NCBI GenBank assembly: GCA_963704815.1
Contig: CAVPHU010000001.1
Location: 434,001 to 498,000 of the forward strand
Reading direction: 5' to 3'
From: DATKWD01 sp963704815
GTDB lineage: Bacteria; Actinomycetota; Acidimicrobiia; Acidimicrobiales; Salinilacustritrichaceae
DNA: 64,000 bases
The position numbers and the translations under genes were made by a program. The notes under the pieces were generated by a model. That model worked only from the letters and a program-made list of their open reading frames with translations. It had not been told where the DNA came from and searched no databases. Of this stretch, positions 1-8,389 are shown piece after piece. Within the stretch, counting starts at the first letter, position 1; every line of letters begins with the position of its first letter.

Positions 1-1020
1 CTCGGGATGGACCGCTACACCGACACCCAGTGCGGCCTCAAGGGGTTCACCCGCGACGCCGCCCAGGTGTTGTTCACCGACCTCACCGTCCAGCGATTCG
101 CGTTCGACGTCGAGGTCCTGCTCCGGGCCGAGGTCGCCGGCCTCCGGGTCATCGAATTGCCGATCGAGTGGCACCACGTCGACGACTCGACGGTGCGTCC
201 CTTGCGCGACGGAGCCCGCATGGCCGTCGATGTGCTGCGCCTCAGAGGCCGCGTTCGTCGCTGGCAGACCGATGCCAACGCCGACCTTCCCGTGCTCGCC
301 CTGCTCGAGCGACGGCACTGGTGGTACGTGAGCCATCGCGAGGTCATCACCGACGCCATCCGCGACGGCCTCCCGCGCCAGCGCCGCACCCGCGCCATCG
401 ACACCGCATCGGGAACCGGCACGGTCGTCGACCGCATGGGCGAGCTCGGGTTCGGTCACCGCATCGGCCTCGGAACCTCCGATGCGGTCCTCCGCCACGG
501 ACGTGGTCCCACTGCCACCCCGGCGGACCTGTCGCTCGCCAGCGAGCGGGCGATCCCGCTGGCCGATGCCACCGCCGATGCCACCATCGCAGTCGACACC
601 CTCGCAGTGGCCGACGACGACCTCGCTGCGCTCGCCGAGTTGCAGCGGGTGACGCGGCCGGGTGGGCTCGTCGTGGTCACCGGCCCCGGCATGCGATCGA
701 TGTGGAGCGACTACGACACCGCGCTCGGCCACCGGCGGCGCTACGACCGCGTCGACCTCGAGGCCCTCCTCGACGCGGCGGGGCTCGACGTGGTGCGCGT
801 GAGCTACTTCCACGCCTGGCTCACCCCGCTCACCCTGCTGCTGCAGCGAACGCCGCTGCGGCGGGTCCTGTTGCAGAAGCCCGAGCAGGCGACCTTCGTC
901 GACGCTCGCCTCAATCGGCTGCTGCGGGGCTTCGTGGCCGCCGAGTCCTTCCTGCTGCGGCACGTCGACCTCCCGTTCGGACAAGCCATCGTCGCGGTCG
1001 GGCGCCGGCGGGAACCATGA
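1..1020 (+). CDS. Glycosyltransferase (DPM1/ALG5-like C-terminus) fused to a SAM methyltransferase; 5'-truncated
   Basis: The frame is open at the window edge, so the N-terminus is missing. The first ~85 visible residues match the end of a polyprenyl-phosphate sugar transferase of the GT2 family: DTQCGLKGF, then RFAFDVEVL, then an ELPIEW-HV segment. About residue 100 onward resembles a class I methyltransferase. It has the ERRHWWYVSHRE lead-in, a degenerate SAM loop DTASGTGTV and the post-motif LQRVTRPGGLVVVTGPG. The fusion suggests sugar transfer to a lipid carrier plus methylation of the glycan, acting at the membrane. The stop overlaps the next start by 4 bp (ATGA), so it is the first visible gene of a coupled envelope-polysaccharide operon. 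The methyltransferase substrate is unknown. Confidence 0.75.
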   Translation, partial: LGMDRYTDTQCGLKGFTRDAAQVLFTDLTVQRFAFDVEVLLRAEVAGLRVIELPIEWHHVDDSTVRPLRDGARMAVDVLRLRGRVRRWQTDANADLPVLALLERRHWWYVSHREVITDAIRDGLPRQRRTRAIDTASGTGTVVDRMGELGFGHRIGLGTSDAVLRHGRGPTATPADLSLASERAIPLADATADATIAVDTLAVADDDLAALAELQRVTRPGGLVVVTGPGMRSMWSDYDTALGHRRRYDRVDLEALLDAAGLDVVRVSYFHAWLTPLTLLLQRTPLRRVLLQKPEQATFVDARLNRLLRGFVAAESFLLRHVDLPFGQAIVAVGRRREP

Positions 1021-2120
1021 GCATCGAATCGGTCCACGTCGTGGCCTGGCGCGACCTCGACGACCCCACGGCGGGTGGCAGCGAACGCCACCTCGACCAC
1101 GTGCTGCACGAATGGGCCGACCGGGGCCTCGAGGTGACGCTCCGCACCGGCGCGGTGGCCGGGATGCCGGCCCAGATCGACCGCGACGGCATCCGCGTGA
1201 TCCGTCGCGGTGGCAGGCTCGGGGTCTGGCTCCGCAACGTGATGGCCTCGGTGCTCAACCGCGACGGCGTGTTCGACGCCCGCCTCGAGGTCTGGCACGG
1301 GGTCAGTTTCTTCAGCCCGCTGTGGAGCCGGATCCCGACCGTCGGCATCTTCCACCACGTCCACTCCGACCAGTTCTCCAAGGTGCTCCCGCCCGGGCTG
1401 TCCCACCTGGCCCGGTTTCTCGAACGGCAGGTCTACCCGAGGCTCTACCGGGGCCACCGGCTGGTGGTGCTCTCGGACTCGGTCAAGGAGCAGATGATCG
1501 ACGAACTCGGGTGGCCGGCCGACGACCTGGTGGTCGTCGAGCCCGGCGTCTCCGACGACTTCGTTCCCGGGACCCGGTCGCCGATCCCGCTCGTGGTGGT
1601 CGTCGGCCGGATGATGCCGCAGAAGCACGTGGACACGGCCGTGGACGTCCTGGCCCGCGTGCATCAGCAGCGACCGGATCTCCGCGCCGTGATCATCGGC
1701 GACGGCCCCGAGCGACCGAGGGTCGAGGCCCGGATCGCCGCGCACGATGCCGGGGAGTGGATCGAACTGGCGGGCGCCGTCGACGACTCCACGAAGATCG
1801 AGACCTATCAGCAGGCCTGGTTGGTGCTCTCCTGTTCTCGCAAGGAGGGCTGGGGCATGACCGTGACCGAGGGCGGGGCCTGCAGCACACCCGCGGTCGT
1901 CAGCGACATCAGCGGCCACCGACAGGCCCTGGTCGACGGCGAGACGGGCATCCTCGCCGCGGACGAGGACGAGCTCGTGCGAGCGGTCACCGACCTGCTC
2001 GCCGATGACGCTCGGCGGAAGGCGATGGGTGAACGGGCCCGGCGCCACGCAGCCGGATACCGGTGGGAGCGTGCCGCCGACCGCATCCTCGCCGAGTTGC
2101 AGGACGTGAGCGCACGATGA
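1017..2120 (+). CDS. GT4-family glycosyltransferase
   Basis: Predicted retaining nucleotide-sugar glycosyltransferase of 367 aa. The N-terminal half shows the acceptor-binding Rossmann start (GGSERHLDHVL), and the C-terminal half carries the GT4 donor site. Visible donor-site elements are VVVGRMMPQKHVD, IIGDGPER and the E-x7-E type segment SRKEGWGMTVTEGGA, which binds the nucleotide sugar. The start is the ATG that overlaps the upstream stop, and the stop TGA again overlaps the next ATG by 4 bp, so translation is coupled through all three envelope genes. The sugar and acceptor cannot be read from sequence. By context it works on the same cell-surface glycan as its neighbours. Confidence 0.85.
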   Translation: MSIESVHVVAWRDLDDPTAGGSERHLDHVLHEWADRGLEVTLRTGAVAGMPAQIDRDGIRVIRRGGRLGVWLRNVMASVLNRDGVFDARLEVWHGVSFFSPLWSRIPTVGIFHHVHSDQFSKVLPPGLSHLARFLERQVYPRLYRGHRLVVLSDSVKEQMIDELGWPADDLVVVEPGVSDDFVPGTRSPIPLVVVVGRMMPQKHVDTAVDVLARVHQQRPDLRAVIIGDGPERPRVEARIAAHDAGEWIELAGAVDDSTKIETYQQAWLVLSCSRKEGWGMTVTEGGACSTPAVVSDISGHRQALVDGETGILAADEDELVRAVTDLLADDARRKAMGERARRHAAGYRWERAADRILAELQDVSAR

Positions 2121-5100
2121 ACGAGCGTCGACGGGTGCTGAGCGACCGGATCACCTACGTGGTCCTCGCCGCCATCGCCTACCTCCCCCTGCTGCGGACG
2201 CAACCCGACGTGATCGGGGCCGACACCAAGCACTACCTGTACCTCGACCCCGATCAGCTCATGAACCGGGCGGCATCGGTGTGGGATCCGAGCATCGGGC
2301 TCGGGACCGTGAGCCACCAGAACGTCGGCTACCTCTGGCCCATGGGACCGTGGTACAGCCTGTTCGAGGGCGTCGGCATCGCCGACTGGGTCGCGCAGCG
2401 GCTGTGGCTCGGCACCCTCATCTTCGCTGCGGGCCTCGGGGTCATGTTCCTGCTGCGTCAGTTGGGGATGCGCGGACTCGGCGCCAGCGTCGCCGCTCTC
2501 AGCTACATGCTGAGTCCCTACGTCCTGGCCTACGCCGCCCGGATCTCGGCGATCCTGCTCCCCTGGGCCGGGCTGCCGTGGCTGATCGGCCTGTTCGTGC
2601 TCGCCCTCCGACGCGGGGGCTGGCGCTGGCCGGCAGCATTCGCGCTCGTCGTGACCACCGTTGGCTCGATCAACGCCTCATCGCTGTTCTTCGCCGCGGT
2701 GGCCGTCGTGCTGTGGGTCCCCTTCGCCGTGTGGCATCTGCAGGAGATCGACCTCAAGACCGCCGGACGAACCATCGGCCGGGTCGGCGTGCTCACGGCC
2801 ATCACCCAGGTGTGGTGGCTCGCGGCCCTCATGCTGTCGAGCGCGTTCGGGCCTCCCGTCCTCGAGACCACCGAGACCTACGAAGCGGTGTCGACGTCGA
2901 GCCTCAGCACCGAGGTCGCCCGGAGCCTCGGGAACTGGTTCTTCTACGGTCAGGACGCCGTCGGACCGTGGGTCGAGGCATCGCTGCCCTACACCCAGGA
3001 GGGGTGGCTGATGGCGATCAGCTTCGTCCTCCCCACGATCGCCTTCGGTGCCGCCGCCATCGTGCGCTGGCAGCATCGCGCCTACTTCACGACCCTGATC
3101 GTCGTCGGCGCCGTCATCGCCATCGCCGCCTTCCCGTTCGACGACCCGTCACCGTTCGGTGCCCTGACCAAGGTCCTGACCGACCAGTCGTCACTGGCCT
3201 TGGCACTCCGCAACGCCCAACGGGCCATTCCGTTGCTGGCCCTCGGTGTCGCGGCCCTGCTCGGTTCGATCGTCCACGCCGTCGGTGATCGGATCGCCTG
3301 GGGCCGGGTGCTCACCGCGGCACCGCTCAGTCTGCTCGTGCTGGCCAACTTTCCGGCGCTGTGGAGCGGCCTGCTGGTCGAAGAGAACCTCCAGCGGCCA
3401 CAGGAGCTCCCTCCCTACCTCCTCGATGCCGCGGCGTTCCTCGACGAGAACGACGACGGGACGCGGGTCCTCGAGATCCCGGGCACCGACTTCGCGGCCT
3501 ACCGGTTCGGCAACACCGTCGACCCGGTGCTCCCCGGACTCATCGACCGCCCGTGGGTCGGACGGGAGAGTGCGCCCCAGGGCACCGGAGGCTCGATCAA
3601 CCTCATCGGCGCCCTCGACCGACGCCTCCAGGAGGGCACGTTCGAGCCCGACAGCCTCGCCCCGGTGGCCCGGCTGGTGAACGCCGGCGAGGTCGTGCTC
3701 CGCGGTGACCTCCAGACCGAGCGCTACCGCACCCCCCGCCCGTCGGTCCTCGCCGAGCACTTCGAGACCCCTCCTCCGGGTCTCGGCCCGCCCACCACGT
3801 TCGGGGTCGGCGTGCGCAACGATCCTCCCGCCGATCTCCCACTGGTCGACGAGATCGCGCTCGGGGCCGACCCCGAGCTCGCCGACCCGGCCGCCATCAC
3901 CGTCTATCCCGTGTCCGACGTGTCGCCGATCGTCTCGACGACATCGGGATCGACGCAGGTCCTGCTCAGCGGTGACGGTGATGGGGTGGTCGACGCAGCG
4001 GCGGCCGGCCTGATCGACGGCAACGAGCTCCTGTTCTACTCCGCCGACCTCGCCGATCTGCCGGCCGGACTCGACGGCATCGTGTTCGACGCCGACGCCA
4101 GAGTGATCTTCACCGACACCAATCGTCGACGGGCCGAGCGCTTCACCACCCTGCGCGAGAACACCGGCTACACCGAGACCGCCGACGAGGAAGCGCTGGT
4201 CGACGACTTGTCCGATGCTCGCCTCCCCCTCTTCGGCGACACGCCCGACGACGGCGATCCGTCCTCCTCGGTCACCATCCTGGAGGGCGTGGCCGACATC
4301 CGGGCCACCAGCTACGGCAACATCGTGACCTACATCCCCGAGGAACGCCCGGCCCTCGCGTTCGACGGCGACCCCTCGACGGCGTGGAAGACGGCGGCCT
4401 TCGACTCCCCCGTGGGCGAGCGCCTGCGGGTCGACTTCACCGAGGCACGACCGATCAGCGAGCTCACGCTTCTGCAACCGCAGTCGGGCAGTCCGAACCG
4501 GTTCATCGAAGAGGTGACGATCACCCTCATCGGTGAGGACGGCGCCGCCACGAGCATCGACGTCGAGCTCGACGAGTCGTCGAGGATCGAGCCCGGCCAG
4601 ACCTTCACGTTCCCCGAGATCGAGGCGGAGGCCGTCGCGATCGAGGTGACGAAGGACTCGGTCGGTGAGCGACGCGATTACGTCGGACTGAGCGCCGTCG
4701 GCTTCGCCGAGGTCTCGATTCCCGGACTCTCGGTGACCGAGACCGTCCGCCTCCCCACCGACGTCATCGCCCGCGCCGGCGGCCACAGCGGGCCGCTCTC
4801 GGTCGTCCTCACCCGGCAACGGGCCAACCCGGCCGAGCCGGTGCGATCGGACCCAGAGCGCAGCATCCAACGGGTCTTCGCCCTTCCCGACACCCCCCTC
4901 GGCGCCTCGGTCTACGGCACCTCCGGCACGATCCGCCTCGCCGACCGCTCGCCCGACGACGTGATCGACCGCGTGCTCGGACGCCCCGGAGCCGCCGACG
5001 GCGGGGTCACGGCCACTTCGTCGAGCCGGCTGCCGGGTTCACCCGACGCACGCGCCTCGAGCGCGCTCGACGGTGATCCGGGCACGGCGTGGGTCCCGGC

Positions 5101-6496
5101 CCTCGGCCCCCAGGTCGGCCAGTTCGTGCGGTACGACTTCGGGCGACCGCTCACCACCGAGTCCCTGGACCTCCAGGTCATCGCCGACGAGCAGCACTCG
5201 ATTCCGTCACGCCTCAGGTTGACCAACCAGGACGGCGACGAGGTCGTCGTCGACGTCCCCCGAATCGAGCGCCAGGCAACACCGGGTGCCATCGGCGAGG
5301 CGACGGTCATCATCCCCGACGGGTTCGACTTCGAGGTCCTGCGCGTGACGATCGAGGCGACCGACCCGGCGACCACCACGGACTACTTCGCCCGCTCGAC
5401 CGTCGAGCTGCCGGTCGGCATCGCCGAACTCGGGCTCTCCGGCGGCGAGGTCGTCGACCCGACGCCCGCCACGGTCGAATCGGGCTGTCGTCGCGGGCTC
5501 GTCACGATCGACGGGGTCGACACCCCCATCTCCCTGTCCGGGACCACCGCGGCGGCCGAGGCCCGCGAGCCCATCGACTTCGTGGCCTGCGGCGAGCCCC
5601 TCACGCTGGTCGAGGGCGAACACACGGTCTCGACGACACCCGGTCGCGACACCGGCCTCGACATCGACCGGGTCGTGATCAGCCGGATCCTGCTCGGTGG
5701 GGACGTTGCGCCCGAGGCGGTCCCCGACACCGGTCCGTCGGTCCGCACGACCCGGACGAGCCGTTCGAGCTTCGACCTGCAGCTGCGAGGTGCCGATGAT
5801 CCGTTCTTCGTCGTCCTGGGCGAGAGCTACAGCGACGCCTGGGACGCCAGCACCGACTCCGATGCGAACATCAGCCCACCCATCCGGCTCAACGGCTTCG
5901 CCACCGGCTGGTACGTCGATCCGTCGGCCGTCGCGCCCGATGCCGAACCGGTGGAGGTCGCGCTGCGCTGGACCCCGCAGCGATGGGCCACGTTCGCCCA
6001 ACGGTTCAGCCTGGCCGGCGTCGCCATCTGTGTCGTCCTGCTCCTCATCGGCCGACGTACCCGCGAGGTCGAGGTCGCCGAGCCGCCGGCTGCGCTCTTC
6101 CGCGTGCCGACGCTCGTCCTCGACTGGGATCACCCCTCTCGAGCGATCGAGCTGGTCCCCACCGTCACCGTGAGCCTGATCGCCGGTCTCCTGAGTGCGC
6201 TGTTCATCGACCCGCTGGCGGGCCCGCTCGTCGCCTGTCTCGGCATCGTGCTCGGACTCCGCCCGTCGCTGCGGTCGCTGTTGCCGATCGGCGCCGCGCT
6301 CTCGATCGGCATCGGCGGCGCCCTCACGGTCGCCGTCCAGATGTGGAAGGACTACCCGGCGGGCTTCTCGTGGGCCTCGAGCTACGAGTCGCTCCATCCC
6401 CTCGGGTGGGTCGCCATCGCGCTCCTTGCGCTCAACACGACGCTCGAGGTCGTGGCGGCCCGCAGTGCGCCCCCACGCGAGGTCCGGGATCCCTAG
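2117..6496 (+). CDS. AftD-like alpha-(1->3)-arabinofuranosyltransferase (DUF3367), polytopic membrane enzyme
   Basis: This 1459-residue membrane protein is close to the usual length of mycobacterial AftD. The N-terminal ~430 residues are hydrophobic GT-C-type segments with an early acidic loop motif (GADTKHYLYLDPDQ). A large extracellular part follows, with two discoidin/CBM-like modules near residues 749 and 984, recognisable as DGDPSTAW and DGDPGTAW followed by beta-rich VDF/YDF stretches. A second membrane block runs from about residue 1290 to the end. AftD uses decaprenyl-phospho-arabinose to branch cell-wall arabinan. Here the real polymer is unknown, because no mycolate or other arabinan genes are in view. 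The start ATG overlaps the upstream stop. The stop TAG also forms the -10 hexamer of the next gene. Confidence 0.85.
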   Translation: MNERRRVLSDRITYVVLAAIAYLPLLRTQPDVIGADTKHYLYLDPDQLMNRAASVWDPSIGLGTVSHQNVGYLWPMGPWYSLFEGVGIADWVAQRLWLGTLIFAAGLGVMFLLRQLGMRGLGASVAALSYMLSPYVLAYAARISAILLPWAGLPWLIGLFVLALRRGGWRWPAAFALVVTTVGSINASSLFFAAVAVVLWVPFAVWHLQEIDLKTAGRTIGRVGVLTAITQVWWLAALMLSSAFGPPVLETTETYEAVSTSSLSTEVARSLGNWFFYGQDAVGPWVEASLPYTQEGWLMAISFVLPTIAFGAAAIVRWQHRAYFTTLIVVGAVIAIAAFPFDDPSPFGALTKVLTDQSSLALALRNAQRAIPLLALGVAALLGSIVHAVGDRIAWGRVLTAAPLSLLVLANFPALWSGLLVEENLQRPQELPPYLLDAAAFLDENDDGTRVLEIPGTDFAAYRFGNTVDPVLPGLIDRPWVGRESAPQGTGGSINLIGALDRRLQEGTFEPDSLAPVARLVNAGEVVLRGDLQTERYRTPRPSVLAEHFETPPPGLGPPTTFGVGVRNDPPADLPLVDEIALGADPELADPAAITVYPVSDVSPIVSTTSGSTQVLLSGDGDGVVDAAAAGLIDGNELLFYSADLADLPAGLDGIVFDADARVIFTDTNRRRAERFTTLRENTGYTETADEEALVDDLSDARLPLFGDTPDDGDPSSSVTILEGVADIRATSYGNIVTYIPEERPALAFDGDPSTAWKTAAFDSPVGERLRVDFTEARPISELTLLQPQSGSPNRFIEEVTITLIGEDGAATSIDVELDESSRIEPGQTFTFPEIEAEAVAIEVTKDSVGERRDYVGLSAVGFAEVSIPGLSVTETVRLPTDVIARAGGHSGPLSVVLTRQRANPAEPVRSDPERSIQRVFALPDTPLGASVYGTSGTIRLADRSPDDVIDRVLGRPGAADGGVTATSSSRLPGSPDARASSALDGDPGTAWVPALGPQVGQFVRYDFGRPLTTESLDLQVIADEQHSIPSRLRLTNQDGDEVVVDVPRIERQATPGAIGEATVIIPDGFDFEVLRVTIEATDPATTTDYFARSTVELPVGIAELGLSGGEVVDPTPATVESGCRRGLVTIDGVDTPISLSGTTAAAEAREPIDFVACGEPLTLVEGEHTVSTTPGRDTGLDIDRVVISRILLGGDVAPEAVPDTGPSVRTTRTSRSSFDLQLRGADDPFFVVLGESYSDAWDASTDSDANISPPIRLNGFATGWYVDPSAVAPDAEPVEVALRWTPQRWATFAQRFSLAGVAICVVLLLIGRRTREVEVAEPPAALFRVPTLVLDWDHPSRAIELVPTVTVSLIAGLLSALFIDPLAGPLVACLGIVLGLRPSLRSLLPIGAALSIGIGGALTVAVQMWKDYPAGFSWASSYESLHPLGWVAIALLALNTTLEVVAARSAPPREVRDP

Positions 6497-6509
6497 ATTC
6501 TGGGTCATG
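6494..6509 (+). promoter_or_regulatory. Leaderless -10 element of the alpha/beta hydrolase gene
   Basis: TAGATT at 6494-6499 lies 7 nt before the ATG at 6507, and there is no Shine-Dalgarno. This spacing recurs at many first genes here and predicts an mRNA starting at or near the A of the ATG. The hexamer overlaps the stop codon of the AftD-like gene. No clear -35 is seen. Confidence 0.5.
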
Positions 6510-7205
6510 TCCGACGTACCGATCGTCTTCGTCCACGGCTTCGCCACTTCGCACCAGCGCACCTGGGTCGACAACGGCTGGACGGCGCTCGTCTCCGACG
6601 CCGGCCGTACCGCCGTCGGTATCGACCTCCTCGGCCACGGAACCGCGGCGAAGCCGCACGACGCGGCGGCGTACCTCGACATGGAACAGCAGCTCCTCGA
6701 CGAGATCGACGCCCACGAACCCACGGGCGAACGACCGGTCGACGTCATCGCGTTCAGCCTCGGCGCCCGGCTCACGCTCGCCGCCGCGTCCCTCCGACCC
6801 GAGCGATTCGGGCGCATCGTGGTCGCCGGCGTCGGCGCCAACCTGTTCCGAGACGACCGCTCCGACCTGATCGTGCGCGCCATCCGGGGCGAGGCACCGG
6901 GCGACCATCCGGTGGCTCAGTACTTCTCGGGGCTCGCCGACGACCCCGACGCCGACCGTGAAGCCCTCGCCCTCGTGCTCGAACGACCGCATCCGCCGCT
7001 GACGGCGGCCGATCTCGGTCGCATCACCGGGCCGGTGCTCGTGGTGCTCGGCGACCAGGACTTCGCCGGACCGGCCGACCCGCTGGTCGACGCCCTGTCC
7101 GATGCCACCCTGCACCCCCTCCGCGGGGTCGACCACTTCTCGACGCCCAAGGACTTCGGCTTCATCGACGCGGCCCTCGAGTTCGTGGACGCTCAGCCCT
7201 TCTAG
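6507..7205 (+). CDS. Alpha/beta hydrolase
   Basis: A 232-residue serine hydrolase fold. The oxyanion lead-in VFVHGFATS is near residue 8. The nucleophile elbow is A-F-S-L-G with Ser84, the acid is Asp183 or Asp185 in LGDQDF, and the catalytic histidine is His210 in GVDHFS, so a full triad is present. The elbow has Ala where Gly is more usual. No lid insertion or signal peptide is visible, so a soluble esterase or lactonase-like enzyme is likely, with unknown substrate. It starts at ATG 6507 behind a leaderless promoter, 10 bp after the AftD-like gene. An ATG-rich alternative start further upstream would lie inside the AftD-like gene and is not supported. Confidence 0.8.
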   Translation: MSDVPIVFVHGFATSHQRTWVDNGWTALVSDAGRTAVGIDLLGHGTAAKPHDAAAYLDMEQQLLDEIDAHEPTGERPVDVIAFSLGARLTLAAASLRPERFGRIVVAGVGANLFRDDRSDLIVRAIRGEAPGDHPVAQYFSGLADDPDADREALALVLERPHPPLTAADLGRITGPVLVVLGDQDFAGPADPLVDALSDATLHPLRGVDHFSTPKDFGFIDAALEFVDAQPF

Positions 7206-7270
7206 GGAGCTGGGCCGGCCGCCACGGCTTCGCGTTGTGCCAGGATCGGTCTTCGACCCAACCGCCCCCG

Positions 7271-7283
7271 AGGAGGACCCATC
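7271..7283 (+). promoter_or_regulatory. Shine-Dalgarno followed by ATC where a start codon is expected
   Basis: AGGAGG at 7271-7276 is followed, 4 nt later, by ATC at 7281, exactly where homologues of the alcohol dehydrogenase begin (Met-Arg-Ala-Ala-Val). No ATG, GTG or TTG occurs in this frame before 7413, which is already inside the catalytic domain. The ATC is either a G-to-C base error or a true non-canonical start. Confidence 0.6.
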
Positions 7284-8367
7284 CGCGCCGCTGTCCTGAA
7301 CGAGATCCCCGGCACACTCGAGATCACCGACGTCGAGACCACCGACATCGGCCCGAAGGAGGTCCTGATCCAGACCAAGGCCGCCGGCCTCTGCCATTCA
7401 GACCTCCACTTCATGGAGGGGAAGTATCCGTACTTCACACCCACCGTGATGGGTCACGAGTCCGCCGGGATCGTCGAGGCCGTGGGTGACCAGGTCAGCT
7501 ACGTCCAGCCGGGCGATCACGTGATCACGTGCCTCTCGGTCTACTGCGGTGCATGTGAGCCCTGCCTCACCGGGCACCTGACCCTGTGCGACGACAAGGA
7601 GTCGACCCAGACGCGACATGGCCGGTCCGCAACGCCTGGCCCTCCCTGACGGTTCGCCGGTCTGGCAGTTCCTCGACATGTCGAGCTTCGCCGAGCAGAT
7701 GCTGGTGCACGAGCACGGCCTCGTGAAGATCGCCAAGGACATGCCGCTCGACAAGGCGGCCCTCATCGGCTGCGGCGTCACCACCGGCCTCGGTGCGGTG
7801 TTCAACACCGCAGGTGTCCGTCCCGGCGAGACCGTCGCGGTGATCGGCTGCGGCGGCATCGGCCTCAACGCCATCCAGGGCGCCCGTATCGCCGGGGCCG
7901 GTCGCATCATCGCGGTCGACATGCTCGACAACAAGCTCGAGATGGCCGATGACTTCGGCGCCACCGACCTCGTCAACGCCGGCGAGACCGATGCCGTCGC
8001 CGCCGTCCAGGAGCTGACCAAGGGGGGCGTGCACTACACGTTCGAGGCGATCGGGCTCGCGGCGACCGCCCAACAGGCCTACTCCATGCTGCGCAAGGGC
8101 GGCACCGCCGTGGTGATCGGGATGATTCCCGTCGGGGAGTCGGTGTCGATCCACGGCGCCGAGTTGCTCTACGAGAAGACGCTCACCGGCTCGAACATGG
8201 GCTCGAACCGCTTTCGCGTCGACATGCCCCGCTACATCGAGCTCTACCTGCAGGGTCGCCTGAAGCTCGACGAGCTGGTCTCACAGACCATCACGCTCGA
8301 CGAGATCAACGAAGGCTTCGAGGCGATGAAGCAGGGAAGCGTCGCCGCGCAGTGTGATCACGTTTGA
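7281..8367 (+). CDS. Zinc-dependent medium-chain alcohol dehydrogenase, frameshifted and with ATC start
   Basis: NAD-dependent MDR-family dehydrogenase of the class III/mycothiol-formaldehyde type. Codons 1-45 lead into the catalytic zinc site (AGLCHSDLH, then GHE in MGHESAGIVEAVG). The structural zinc Cys cluster reads YCGACEPCLTGHLTLC. The reading then breaks near 7613, where one base appears lost (ACG-CGn-GAC-ATG), and continues as DMAGPQRLALPDG to the end at 8367. The Rossmann motif GCGGIGLNAIQGA and a following acidic residue (AVDMLDN) indicate NAD(H). The start codon position reads ATC after a perfect Shine-Dalgarno. Two independent defects in one gene suggest either consensus errors or a decaying copy. 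Coding elsewhere is fully conserved. Confidence 0.75.
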
Positions 8368-8389
8368 CTGAGCGTGGCGCGGCCGGCGC

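Noticed and set aside
3191..4870. A 559-codon open frame on the minus strand over the AftD-like gene
   Set aside because: It is antisense to a well-supported large gene and has no recognisable domain.
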